A stretch of 5,393 bases of DNA. Origin: JBDTLH01 sp039934875. Its GTDB lineage: Bacteria; Acidobacteriota; Terriglobia; Terriglobales; Acidobacteriaceae. Location: assembly GCA_039934875.1 (NCBI GenBank), contig JBDTLH010000375.1, positions 1-5,393 on the forward strand. The letters run 5' to 3'. Positions 1 to 5,393 of the stretch are shown here, piece by piece (positions within the stretch are counted from its first letter, which is position 1; every line of letters starts with the position of its first letter). Made by a program: the position numbers and the translations under genes. The notes under the pieces were generated by a model. That model worked only from the letters and a program-made list of their open reading frames with translations. It ran no database searches and was not told the DNA's origin.

Positions 1-1254
1 CCGTTGAACGTGGAGAGCCACTTCAGCAACCGCATTCGCAGTTCGGTGGTGATCGCAACCCGTTTTGCGGTGTTGAGCGGAGAGGTGGACGGAACCGCCG
101 GCTACCTGCGTGCAATTAACGAATTTCAGCGCGAATCTCGTATTGCACTTTGGATCACCGCAGCGGATGGCGCAGAGCTGGCCGGGCGGACGATCCCCGC
201 GGACACCCTGGCGACCGAGCACCGCTCCGACCTGAAGATGCTGGTGCATACCGACCAGGGCGATTTTACCGTCTATGCCGAGGTGCCGATGGGGCTGCTA
301 CCCCCTTTTCGCACCGAGCGCGAATTCTGGCAGCTTTTGTTCAGCATCGCCGTTTCCGGCATCGTATGCTATTTTCTGGCCCGTTATCTTACCCGCCCCA
401 TCGACAATCTGCGCCGCGCCGCACAGGCGATGGCACAGGGCGATCTCTCGGCCCGCGCGGTCACCCGCACCAGCCATGACCAGATCAGCCAACTGGTGGA
501 CGATTTCAATGTAATGGCGGAGCGCTTGCAATCCACCATGGACGCGCAAAAGCAGATGGTGAGCGACATCTCGCACGAATTGCGCTCGCCATTGGCGCGG
601 CTCACCGTGGCGCTCGATCTGGCGCGCGCGCGCGCCGGGGAGGGTTCGAGGACGGCACTCGACCGCATCGGGCTCGAATCCACCCGCCTCAATGAGATGA
701 TCGGGCGCATACTTGCATTGGCGCAACTCACCTCGGGCGAGATGCACATGCAGAAAAAGCCTATTGTGCTTGCGGACTTGTTGCGCGACGTAGTCGAAGA
801 TGCGGATTTCGAGGCCCGCGCCCGCGGCACCTCGGTGGTGATGCGGGTGGAATCCGTGGCCGAGGGAGCGGTCGCGAGCGGCTATCCGTCATTGCTGCGC
901 AGCGCGCTCGAGAATGTGGTGCGCAATGCCATCGCGTACACCCATCCCGACACCCAGATTGAGGTGGACCAGACCGTGGGCGCCGACCGTGCTTATATCA
1001 CCATCCGTGATCATGGTCCGGGCGTACCGGAAGAGGAGCTGCCCAAGCTATTTATGCCGTTTTACCGGGTGGACAACTCGCGCACCCGCGGCACCGGCGG
1101 CACCGGTCTCGGCCTCGCGATAGCCGCCCGCGCCATTGCCCTGCATGGAGGGACCATACAGGCCCACAATGCTCCGGATGGCGGCATGATCGTGGACATT
1201 CGCGTTCCCCTGGACGCAGTGCGGCAACCCGTCCCCGAGTTGGTTGGCTCGTGA
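1..1254 (+). CDS. CpxA-like sensor histidine kinase, 5' end cut by window edge
   Basis: This is the membrane sensor of a two-component system. It autophosphorylates on a histidine and passes the phosphate to a response regulator, which probably lies just off the left edge. Residues here are numbered from the TTG at position 4. The frame is open to base 1, so that TTG is unlikely to be the true start, and the first membrane helix (roughly 40-60 residues in the family) is missing. Visible parts in order are the end of an extracytoplasmic sensor region (to about 105), a membrane helix (about 107-127), a HAMP linker (about 128-180), the H-box SHELRSPLARL with phospho-acceptor H191, the N-box with N304 and N308, the G1 box DHGPGV (D336, G338, G340), the F-box LFMPFYRVD, and the G2 box GTGGTGLGLA (363-372). 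All ATP-binding motifs are intact, so the kinase should be active. The FYRVD-to-GGTGLGLA spacing resembles CpxA. The sensed signal and the partner cannot be told from this sequence. Confidence 0.93.
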   Translation, partial: PLNVESHFSNRIRSSVVIATRFAVLSGEVDGTAGYLRAINEFQRESRIALWITAADGAELAGRTIPADTLATEHRSDLKMLVHTDQGDFTVYAEVPMGLLPPFRTEREFWQLLFSIAVSGIVCYFLARYLTRPIDNLRRAAQAMAQGDLSARAVTRTSHDQISQLVDDFNVMAERLQSTMDAQKQMVSDISHELRSPLARLTVALDLARARAGEGSRTALDRIGLESTRLNEMIGRILALAQLTSGEMHMQKKPIVLADLLRDVVEDADFEARARGTSVVMRVESVAEGAVASGYPSLLRSALENVVRNAIAYTHPDTQIEVDQTVGADRAYITIRDHGPGVPEEELPKLFMPFYRVDNSRTRGTGGTGLGLAIAARAIALHGGTIQAHNAPDGGMIVDIRVPLDAVRQPVPELVGS

Positions 1255-1266
1255 AGCCGACGGAAG

Positions 1267-1300
1267 CTACCACACGCCAGCGAATACTGGCGGCTGGTGG
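1267..1300. terminator. Imperfect inverted repeat between convergent genes, possible terminator
   Basis: Between the kinase stop and the stop of the convergent lipoprotein gene lies CGCCAG (1275-1280), a six-base loop, then CTGGCG (1287-1292). The stem extends past two mismatches with a further four pairs (ACCA/TGGT). Its position between two gene ends suits a bidirectional terminator. There is no T-run on either side, so it is not a classical intrinsic terminator, and Rho or another mechanism may be involved. Confidence 0.35.
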
Positions 1301-1314
1301 GCCGCAAGCCGGGA

Positions 1315-2112
1315 TTACGGATGCGCCAAAGCAACAAAGCCGCTGCTGTTGCAGGTTGGGTCCGTCATATTCGCGGCGGTGTAGTTTCCGCTGATCGTCT
1401 TCGCGGTCGCGTCGGTGGCATAGATATTGAGGGTCAACGCCGGAGAGCCAGCCGTTGCCGGAGCGGCATTCGGCGTCAGGACGAACACCGCCTGGGTCCC
1501 GAATATCTGGCTGCCGGCAAGTTGGAACCCAGTAAAGCACGCGGAGTTGATGGCAACAGGACCGCTGACAGCGAAATATCCGTTGGCATCGGCGCTGGCT
1601 GCCTGGGTCAGGTCCGCAGTGGCGGCGAACTGCACACCGGTAGGATTACCAACGATGTCAGCCACGGTCAATGTACCCGAATAACTACCGGTGAAGGGAT
1701 CGACACGGAAGCCGGCGATGGAGCCCGTCAAACCCGCAGCGCACCCGCCCGTGACTTTGTAGGTACCGTTCGATATCGTGCTGCCATCAGCGCTAACGGT
1801 GGCGGTGATTTGAAATGTTTGGGCCTGTGCGGCGGCGGTGTTGATAGTGATCTTGCCGCCTGAGCCCAGGCTTCCGCTCACCGCGACGTTGGCGGCCGGG
1901 TCAAAGCACTGGTTACTGTCGAGGATGTGGAACCCTCCAGTGATATTGCTGCCGGACCCGATCAGTGGGCCGCCGAGGAATGTGCCTCCGCCTTGGGTGA
2001 GGTTCCCCTGCAACGCGTAATTACCGCTGATCGACGAGGCGTTTTGACCGCCGCCGCATCCTGCGATTACCAGCAACGCAGCCCCGCCAATTAACGCAAA
2101 AATTGATTTCAA
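1315..2112 (-). CDS. Putative lipoprotein with internal duplication, function unknown
   Basis: The product is a 265-residue exported lipoprotein that I do not recognise by function. I place the start at the TTG at 2112-2110. It has AGAAGGA five bases upstream and gives a textbook signal peptide: MKS, a hydrophobic core, then lipobox VIAGC with the lipidated cysteine at C19. The frame has no ATG here, and the longer version from a TTG at 2157 adds 15 polar residues before the signal peptide. After C19 comes a short Gly/Ser/Asn tether, then a sequence rich in Gly, Ala, Ser and Thr that is probably all beta. Two halves look related (about 28-134 and 141-262). Each has a GNY/GSY-type opening, a CF pair (C69, C192), a variable beta stretch and a late 'ISxGxY' motif followed by a cysteine (C124, C254). 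The gene is divergent from the exported LssY_C protein and convergent with the kinase. Short, fast-evolving lipoproteins of this style are common in Acidobacteriota. Confidence is high that it is a gene and low on its role. Confidence 0.82.
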   Translation of the reverse strand: MKSIFALIGGAALLVIAGCGGGQNASSISGNYALQGNLTQGGGTFLGGPLIGSGSNITGGFHILDSNQCFDPAANVAVSGSLGSGGKITINTAAAQAQTFQITATVSADGSTISNGTYKVTGGCAAGLTGSIAGFRVDPFTGSYSGTLTVADIVGNPTGVQFAATADLTQAASADANGYFAVSGPVAINSACFTGFQLAGSQIFGTQAVFVLTPNAAPATAGSPALTLNIYATDATAKTISGNYTAANMTDPTCNSSGFVALAHP

Positions 2113-2117
2113 GAGGG

Positions 2118-2124
2118 TCCTTCT
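2118..2124 (-). promoter_or_regulatory. Shine-Dalgarno site fixing the lipoprotein start
   Basis: On the minus strand AGAAGGA lies five bases before the TTG at 2112. This good match to the anti-Shine-Dalgarno sequence is the main reason to prefer that start over the upstream TTG at 2157. Confidence 0.65.
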
Positions 2125-2155
2125 GAGGTGGATTGAGTCTTGCTGGGTTATCTCC

Positions 2156-2185
2156 AATCTACTCGGAGTGGAACCGCAGTGTCCA
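2156..2185 (-). promoter_or_regulatory. Candidate sigma70-like promoter for the lipoprotein gene
   Basis: Read on the minus strand, TGGACA (2185-2180) and TAGATT (2161-2156) are separated by 18 bases. They match the -35 consensus at five of six bases and the -10 consensus at four of six. The site lies about 45 bases upstream of the proposed TTG start and overlaps the alternative TTG at 2157, so use of this promoter would exclude the longer start. Such matches occur by chance, so this is tentative. Confidence 0.3.
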
Positions 2186-2263
2186 GCATTTGGGGAGCGA
2201 GCATCTCAACTTCAGATGGACATTCCCACCGCTGGTAAGCTATCGAAGGAAGCTGCCGGAGTT

Positions 2264-3355
2264 ATGAAAAGCTCAGTTTACTTTGTAGTCTCTTTCGTGT
2301 TCGTGACCTTTGGTCTCTATCTCCCGGCCTGCGCCCAAGAATGTCCGGTCAGCGCGCGCACGATTACGGTGCCGGGCACGCAGCAATGGACGGACACCAA
2401 GCTAGACGTCGTCAGCGGCGACCAGCTCACGTTTGCAGCCTCAGGCACACTGCAATTTCAGGGCTCTCAGGCGACCAACGCCGCGGGACTGGCGCGCGGA
2501 TGGCGTGATCTGCTGCGCGCGATGCCCGTCAATGCCGCGGGGAATGGCGCGCTGGTGGGTCGGATTGGCGCACCCGAAGTTGCCGAGCCGTTTCTCATCG
2601 GCAGAGGCAGCACCCTCACGGCGCGCAGTTCCGGACGGCTTTATCTCGGAATCAATCAACTCGCGGACGAGTCGAGTCCCGGAGCATACAGCGTGGGCGT
2701 GTGTCTGGTAAGAGCGCCGAAGAAGCAGGCCGCAGCCGCAATCACGCCGGCGATTCAGATCGGCAATGATGTGTTGGACAAGATTCCACGTCGCATAAGC
2801 GACGCAACCGGCGCACCCGGCGATATGGTCAACTTTCTCGTCGTCGGCGATCAGGACAAACTGCTGGCCGCATTCAAAGACGCGGGTTGGGTTCAGGTGG
2901 ACAAGACCAAAGCGCTCGCGGTGCTGGACGCTACCTTGCAAACCTTGCAGAAGCAGAGCTACGTGGAGATGCCAATGAGTGAGCTATACCTCTTCGGGCG
3001 GCCGCAGGATTTTGGCATGGCCCATGCCGAGCCCATCCAGGTAATTGCGTCGCGCAATCACTTGCGTTTGTGGAAGGCGCCCGAACAGGTAGATGGCAAA
3101 ACACTATGGGTGGGCGCCGCGACCCACGACATCGGCTTTGAGCGCGATCAGCGAGGCAGCGGGAAAAACATCACCCACAAAATCGACCCCAAGGTGGATG
3201 CGGAGCGCGACTTCGTTCGCGACTCGCTCACCTCGGGCGGGGGTATCGCCGCCACCAGCTATGTGCTACCCAACAATCCGGTGCAGCAGGCGAAGACCGC
3301 GACCGGAGGTACTTTCCAGTCGGACGGGCGCATTTTGGTTGTTACGCTGCCGTGA
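2264..3355 (+). CDS. Exported protein: PA-IL-like beta-sandwich plus LssY C-terminal domain
   Basis: The product is a 363-residue secreted or periplasmic protein of unknown activity. The ATG at 2264 is chosen because it places a signal peptide at the very N-terminus: MKSS, a hydrophobic core to about residue 20, and a likely signal peptidase I site ACA|Q after A24. In-frame starts at 2168 (GTG) and 2216 (ATG) would leave a long polar leader and have no better ribosome site. GAAGGA lies 13 bases upstream of the chosen ATG, and GGAG only two bases upstream. Residues about 32-148 resemble the PA-IL (LecA-like) galactose-binding-type sandwich: SGDQLTFAASG, GALVGRIG, PFLIGRG, LYLGIN and PGAYSVGV. 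Residues about 186-325 match the LssY C-terminal domain: NFLVVGDQDKLLAAFKDAGW, LYLFGRPQDF, LWVGAATHDIGFERD and HKIDPKVDAERDFV. No enzyme motif is obvious. The gene is divergent from the lipoprotein gene and 66 bases ahead of the epimerase gene on the same strand. Domain calls are from remembered family patterns. Confidence 0.85.
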   Translation: MKSSVYFVVSFVFVTFGLYLPACAQECPVSARTITVPGTQQWTDTKLDVVSGDQLTFAASGTLQFQGSQATNAAGLARGWRDLLRAMPVNAAGNGALVGRIGAPEVAEPFLIGRGSTLTARSSGRLYLGINQLADESSPGAYSVGVCLVRAPKKQAAAAITPAIQIGNDVLDKIPRRISDATGAPGDMVNFLVVGDQDKLLAAFKDAGWVQVDKTKALAVLDATLQTLQKQSYVEMPMSELYLFGRPQDFGMAHAEPIQVIASRNHLRLWKAPEQVDGKTLWVGAATHDIGFERDQRGSGKNITHKIDPKVDAERDFVRDSLTSGGGIAATSYVLPNNPVQQAKTATGGTFQSDGRILVVTLP

Positions 3356-3406
3356 AAAGCCGCGGTTCACTTGGGCAAGAGATACTCGGCAGCCAATGAT
3401 ACCGAC

Positions 3407-3411
3407 GGAGG
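3407..3411 (+). promoter_or_regulatory. Shine-Dalgarno site fixing the epimerase start
   Basis: GGAGG lies ten bases before the ATG at 3422. This supports that start over the in-frame TTG at 3371, which would add 17 residues ahead of the Rossmann fold and has no comparable site. Confidence 0.55.
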
Positions 3412-3421
3412 CTTCGACCCA

Positions 3422-4411
3422 ATGTCAGCGACACCAACGCAGCAGCATAATCCGCGTTTGCGCATCATCATCCCCGGCGGCAATGGGCAAGTGGGTTCCT
3501 TGCTGGCGCGACATTTTCAAGCCGCTGGCCATGAGGTCGTGGTACTTGCGCGACATGCTTATGTCGCGCCGTGGCGCGTCGCCATTTGGGATGGAGTAAC
3601 AATAGCGGACTGGCTCCTCGAGTTGGAGCGGGCGGACATCGTCATCAACCTTGCCGGACGAAGCGTGAATTGCCGCTATACTCCAGCCAACCGCAAAGCG
3701 ATTAAAGAATCCCGAATACGCAGCACAGGGCTGTTGGGAGAAGCGATCGCCCAACTCGCGAACCCGCCGCACCTCTGGATGAATGCCAGCACTGCCACCA
3801 TTTATCGTAATGCCCTTGACCGTCCCATGGACGAAGCGACAGGGGAGCTTGGTGGCAACGAACTGGAGGTCCCGGACACCTGGCGCTTCAGCATTGATGT
3901 CGCAAAAAGCTGGGAGCAGGCGTTCTTTGCCGCACCAACTCCGCACACACGCAAAGTCGCCCTGCGCAGCGCCATGGTCATGAGTCCTGATCGCGGCGGG
4001 ATCTTCGATACCTTGCTCCGCCTGGTGGGCTTCGGTTTCGGAGGTAGTGCAGGCCAGGGCAATCAGTTCGTCTCCTGGATACACGACGGGGACTTCACCC
4101 GGGCGCTGGATTTTCTGATTAGTCATCCGGCAATCGGCGGGGCAGTGAATATATCTTCCCCGAATCCGCTGCCCAATGCGCAGTTCATGCAGGCGCTGCG
4201 GCAGGCGGCGGGAGTGCCGATCGGCCTGCCCGCAACCCGGTGGATGCTGGAATTAGGCGCCATTTTCCTGCGCACGGAAACAGAATTAGTCCTTAAGAGC
4301 CGTCGCGTGATTCCCAGCCGCCTCCTGCAAAGCGGCTTTGAATTCCGCTATCCCGATTGGCCTCAAGCAGCGCGCGACCTGGTCGAACGTCATCATGGTT
4401 CACCGATCTAA
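3422..4411 (+). CDS. TIGR01777 / DUF1731-type NAD(P)-dependent epimerase-like protein
   Basis: This 329-residue cytoplasmic protein belongs to the extended short-chain dehydrogenase/epimerase superfamily. Its substrate is unknown, as for most of the family (E. coli YfcH is a relative). A Rossmann fold opens at about residue 13 with IIIPGGNGQVG, giving the nucleotide-binding GxxGxxG (G19, G22, G25). It is followed by ADIVINLAGRSVN (71-83), a family hallmark, then KAIKESRIRST (92-102), NASTATIYRN (121-130) with the candidate active-site tyrosine Y128, and the WE pair (164-165). SWIHDGDF (218-225) is another typical block. The C-terminal DUF1731 segment is seen at about 275-321, with SRRVIPSRLLQSGFEFRYPD. 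Length is close to the family norm and all blocks are present, so the protein should be intact. It lies 66 bases after the exported LssY_C gene on the same strand with no terminator between, so co-transcription is possible. It is convergent with the stress gene downstream. Confidence 0.92.
   Translation: MSATPTQQHNPRLRIIIPGGNGQVGSLLARHFQAAGHEVVVLARHAYVAPWRVAIWDGVTIADWLLELERADIVINLAGRSVNCRYTPANRKAIKESRIRSTGLLGEAIAQLANPPHLWMNASTATIYRNALDRPMDEATGELGGNELEVPDTWRFSIDVAKSWEQAFFAAPTPHTRKVALRSAMVMSPDRGGIFDTLLRLVGFGFGGSAGQGNQFVSWIHDGDFTRALDFLISHPAIGGAVNISSPNPLPNAQFMQALRQAAGVPIGLPATRWMLELGAIFLRTETELVLKSRRVIPSRLLQSGFEFRYPDWPQAARDLVERHHGSPI
3548..3569. repeat. Perfect 9-bp inverted repeat inside the epimerase gene
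   Basis: GCGCGACAT (3548-3556), a four-base loop GCTT, then ATGTCGCGC (3561-3569) form a perfect hairpin. It falls about 130 bases into the coding sequence, over codons for residues LARHAYVA just after the second Rossmann strand. It may affect translation or be coincidental in GC-rich coding DNA. Confidence 0.5.
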
Positions 4412-4428
4412 TCAGCAGAAACAAAACA

Positions 4429-4458
4429 ATGAGGCCGGAGCCAAAGCTCCAGCCTCAT
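4429..4458 (-). terminator. Strong intrinsic terminator between convergent genes
   Basis: ATGAGGC (4429-4435) pairs with GCCTCAT (4452-4458), and inside it, after one C/A mismatch, GGAGC pairs with GCTCC around a CAAA loop. Read on the minus strand, the stem is followed directly by the T-rich tract TGTTTTGTTT and begins 11 bases after the stop of the stress gene, which makes it that gene's Rho-independent terminator. For the plus-strand epimerase gene it lies 17 bases after the stop but has no T-run behind it, so it is probably weaker in that direction. Confidence 0.85.
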
Positions 4459-4469
4459 GGCTACGCTCG

Positions 4470-5369
4470 CTATGCGCTTTTGCGCTTCAACGGATCCGTC
4501 ACATCCGTATCTCTCACCGCGTCCTTGCCTCGCTTGACGTCGTTCTCGACTTTCAGCTCCTCCCGGCGCACCGATTCGGTAACGTTTTGCGTCTCCTGCA
4601 CCGTCTTCTTGCCGACGCGCACTTCTTCGCGAACTACCGGTTGTTTATCGACTGTGACTCGTTCCGCGCTGAGCGGAATACGGATGTCCGACGCCGTCCC
4701 GACATTGCCCTGGGCTGCGACGTCGCCGGAGACGGGCGCCCGCTCGATTACCAGCTCCTCGTGAGATACCGGCACCTGCATCGTCTTCTGCTCGGTAACT
4801 ACTTCTTTGTGCAAACGCGCTTCCCCAGTGGGCACGCGCTCTTTATGGATGCGTAAACGCTCGCTCAGCAACTGAATGCGGTCGCCGCGTTCGTTGGCCC
4901 CACGGGTTGCGCTGGTTGTTGCCGCGGCAGGGACCGTGCTTTGTGGGCTGCGAGCGTTGGCATAATCGCGAGCATAATCGCTCTGCATCTCGCCTTTGTT
5001 TCTGGTCAGGATGGACGTTGCCTCCTGTTGGCGCGCGCCTGCCAGCACAGCTACGAGGTAGGAGCCTGAGCGCAGGCGATCCACATAGGATGACGGCAAG
5101 TGCAGGGTCGTGTCGTCGCTGACGTCTTCTACAGTGTCTACGTTTTCATCGGAGTAGTCATCTCCGCCACCGAATAGCATTTGCCAAAAGGAGCGATGAT
5201 GCTCCTCGCGATCCGCTCCCGCCGCGGTTGGCTCGCCTACCGCTGCGCCGATTTCGTGGGCTTTGAAGCCCGCACTGTGAAGATCGCGAATTGCGTTTTG
5301 CGCGTTACCGCTGTCCTTAAATAGGGCAACCATAAAGTTGTTTGTGGTGGATGTAGTCTCAGTGTTCAT
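4470..5369 (-). CDS. YflT-like + DUF2382 stress-associated protein
   Basis: The product is a 299-residue soluble protein resembling general-stress proteins with an N-terminal YflT (17M-type) domain and a C-terminal DUF2382 (YsnF/AvaK) domain. Residues about 12-44 form a beta-alpha-beta start (FMVALFKDSGNAQNAIRDL). After an acidic, gap-like insert (about 70-88), residues 92-125 give the second half of the fold (YVDRLRSGSYLVAVLAG). A low-complexity Ala/Ser/Thr linker (about 140-160) leads to DUF2382 at about 165-275, which is highly charged and built of two similar halves: LSERLRIHKERV to EELVIERAPV, and LSAERVTVDKQPV to REELKVEN. A Lys/Asp-rich tail ends the protein. No signal peptide or membrane helix is seen. 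The ATG start is firm, with AAGGAG eight bases upstream. The promoter lies beyond the right edge. The gene is likely monocistronic at its 3' end, given the terminator. Biochemical function is unknown; members of this family are linked to heat, desiccation or general stress responses. Confidence 0.9.
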   Translation of the reverse strand: MNTETTSTTNNFMVALFKDSGNAQNAIRDLHSAGFKAHEIGAAVGEPTAAGADREEHHRSFWQMLFGGGDDYSDENVDTVEDVSDDTTLHLPSSYVDRLRSGSYLVAVLAGARQQEATSILTRNKGEMQSDYARDYANARSPQSTVPAAATTSATRGANERGDRIQLLSERLRIHKERVPTGEARLHKEVVTEQKTMQVPVSHEELVIERAPVSGDVAAQGNVGTASDIRIPLSAERVTVDKQPVVREEVRVGKKTVQETQNVTESVRREELKVENDVKRGKDAVRDTDVTDPLKRKSA

Positions 5370-5377
5370 GTATCAGG

Positions 5378-5383
5378 CTCCTT
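5378..5383 (-). promoter_or_regulatory. Shine-Dalgarno site of the stress gene
   Basis: On the minus strand AAGGAG lies eight bases before the ATG at 5369. It is a near-ideal site and predicts strong translation of the YflT + DUF2382 protein. Confidence 0.8.
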
Positions 5384-5393
5384 TTTTGTCAGG

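Noticed and set aside
621..636. Self-complementary alternating CG run, a possible Z-DNA or palindromic site
   Set aside because: It encodes Ala-Arg codons within the kinase dimerisation helix and is explained by GC-rich codon choice.
298..830. Two long open frames on the minus strand opposite the kinase gene
   Set aside because: They lie antisense to clear HAMP and H-box coding sequence, have Arg/Cys/Ser-rich composition without family motifs, and are expected shadows in GC-rich DNA.
1297..1863. 188-codon plus-strand frame opposite the lipoprotein gene
   Set aside because: The minus strand carries a clean signal peptide, lipobox and ribosome site. The plus frame shows no motif or ribosome site and has shadow-like composition.
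2133..2161. TTGAGT and AATCTA with 17-base spacing as a plus-strand promoter for the exported protein
   Set aside because: The -10 match is poor and there is no supporting element, so no plus-strand promoter is called in this divergent region.
2323..2340. Possible lipobox LPAC in the exported LssY_C protein
   Set aside because: Proline at the -2 position is unusual, and the overlapping ACA|Q fits signal peptidase I better. A lipoprotein is not excluded but is not the preferred call.
3352..3370. GTGAA/TTCAC inverted repeat just after the exported-protein gene
   Set aside because: Five pairs with a nine-base loop and no T-run is too weak to call a terminator.
4338..4856. 172-codon plus-strand frame spanning the epimerase end and the stress gene
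   Set aside because: It runs through the strong terminator hairpin and opposite the well-supported DUF2382 coding region, and has no recognisable motif.
1..5393. CRISPR, tRNA, rRNA, insertion sequence, phage or att sites
   Set aside because: No regularly spaced repeats, cloverleaf-like sequence, transposase or integrase motifs, or terminal repeats were seen on either strand.

Overview
This is a GC-rich bacterial chromosomal segment carrying five protein-coding genes. One is cut by the left edge, and the other four are complete. The gene types suggest a member of the Acidobacteriota (Terriglobia-like): a short glycine-rich lipoprotein with a 'GCGGG' start, a secreted protein pairing a PA-IL-like sandwich with an LssY C-terminal domain, a YflT + DUF2382 stress protein and a DUF1731-type epimerase. 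This placement is inferred from remembered protein resemblance, because no rRNA or marker gene is present.

Layout, left to right. Positions 1-1254 (+) hold the 3' part of a CpxA-like membrane sensor histidine kinase, which lacks its N-terminus. Positions 1315-2112 (-) encode a small lipoprotein of unknown function that looks internally duplicated. It converges on the kinase and probably starts at a TTG with a good Shine-Dalgarno sequence. Divergent from it, 2264-3355 (+) encodes an exported protein with a PA-IL-like beta-sandwich followed by an LssY C-terminal domain. After a 66-base gap, 3422-4411 (+) encodes a TIGR01777/DUF1731 NAD(P)-binding epimerase-like protein, possibly on the same transcript. 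Positions 4470-5369 (-) encode a 299-residue YflT-like + DUF2382 stress-associated protein. A strong intrinsic terminator at 4429-4458 separates these last two convergent genes.

How the genes work together: I see no obvious shared pathway. Several have envelope or stress themes (CpxA-like envelope sensing, a lipoprotein, an exported protein, a general-stress protein), but they lie in different transcription units, so a functional link is speculative. There are no tRNA or rRNA genes, mobile elements, CRISPR arrays or att sites that I can support. No stretch over 300 bases lacks a gene. The window looks like ordinary chromosome, and I found no convincing undescribed multi-gene system. The most interesting items are the domain architecture of the exported protein, with its apparently degenerate calcium site, and the duplicated lipoprotein.
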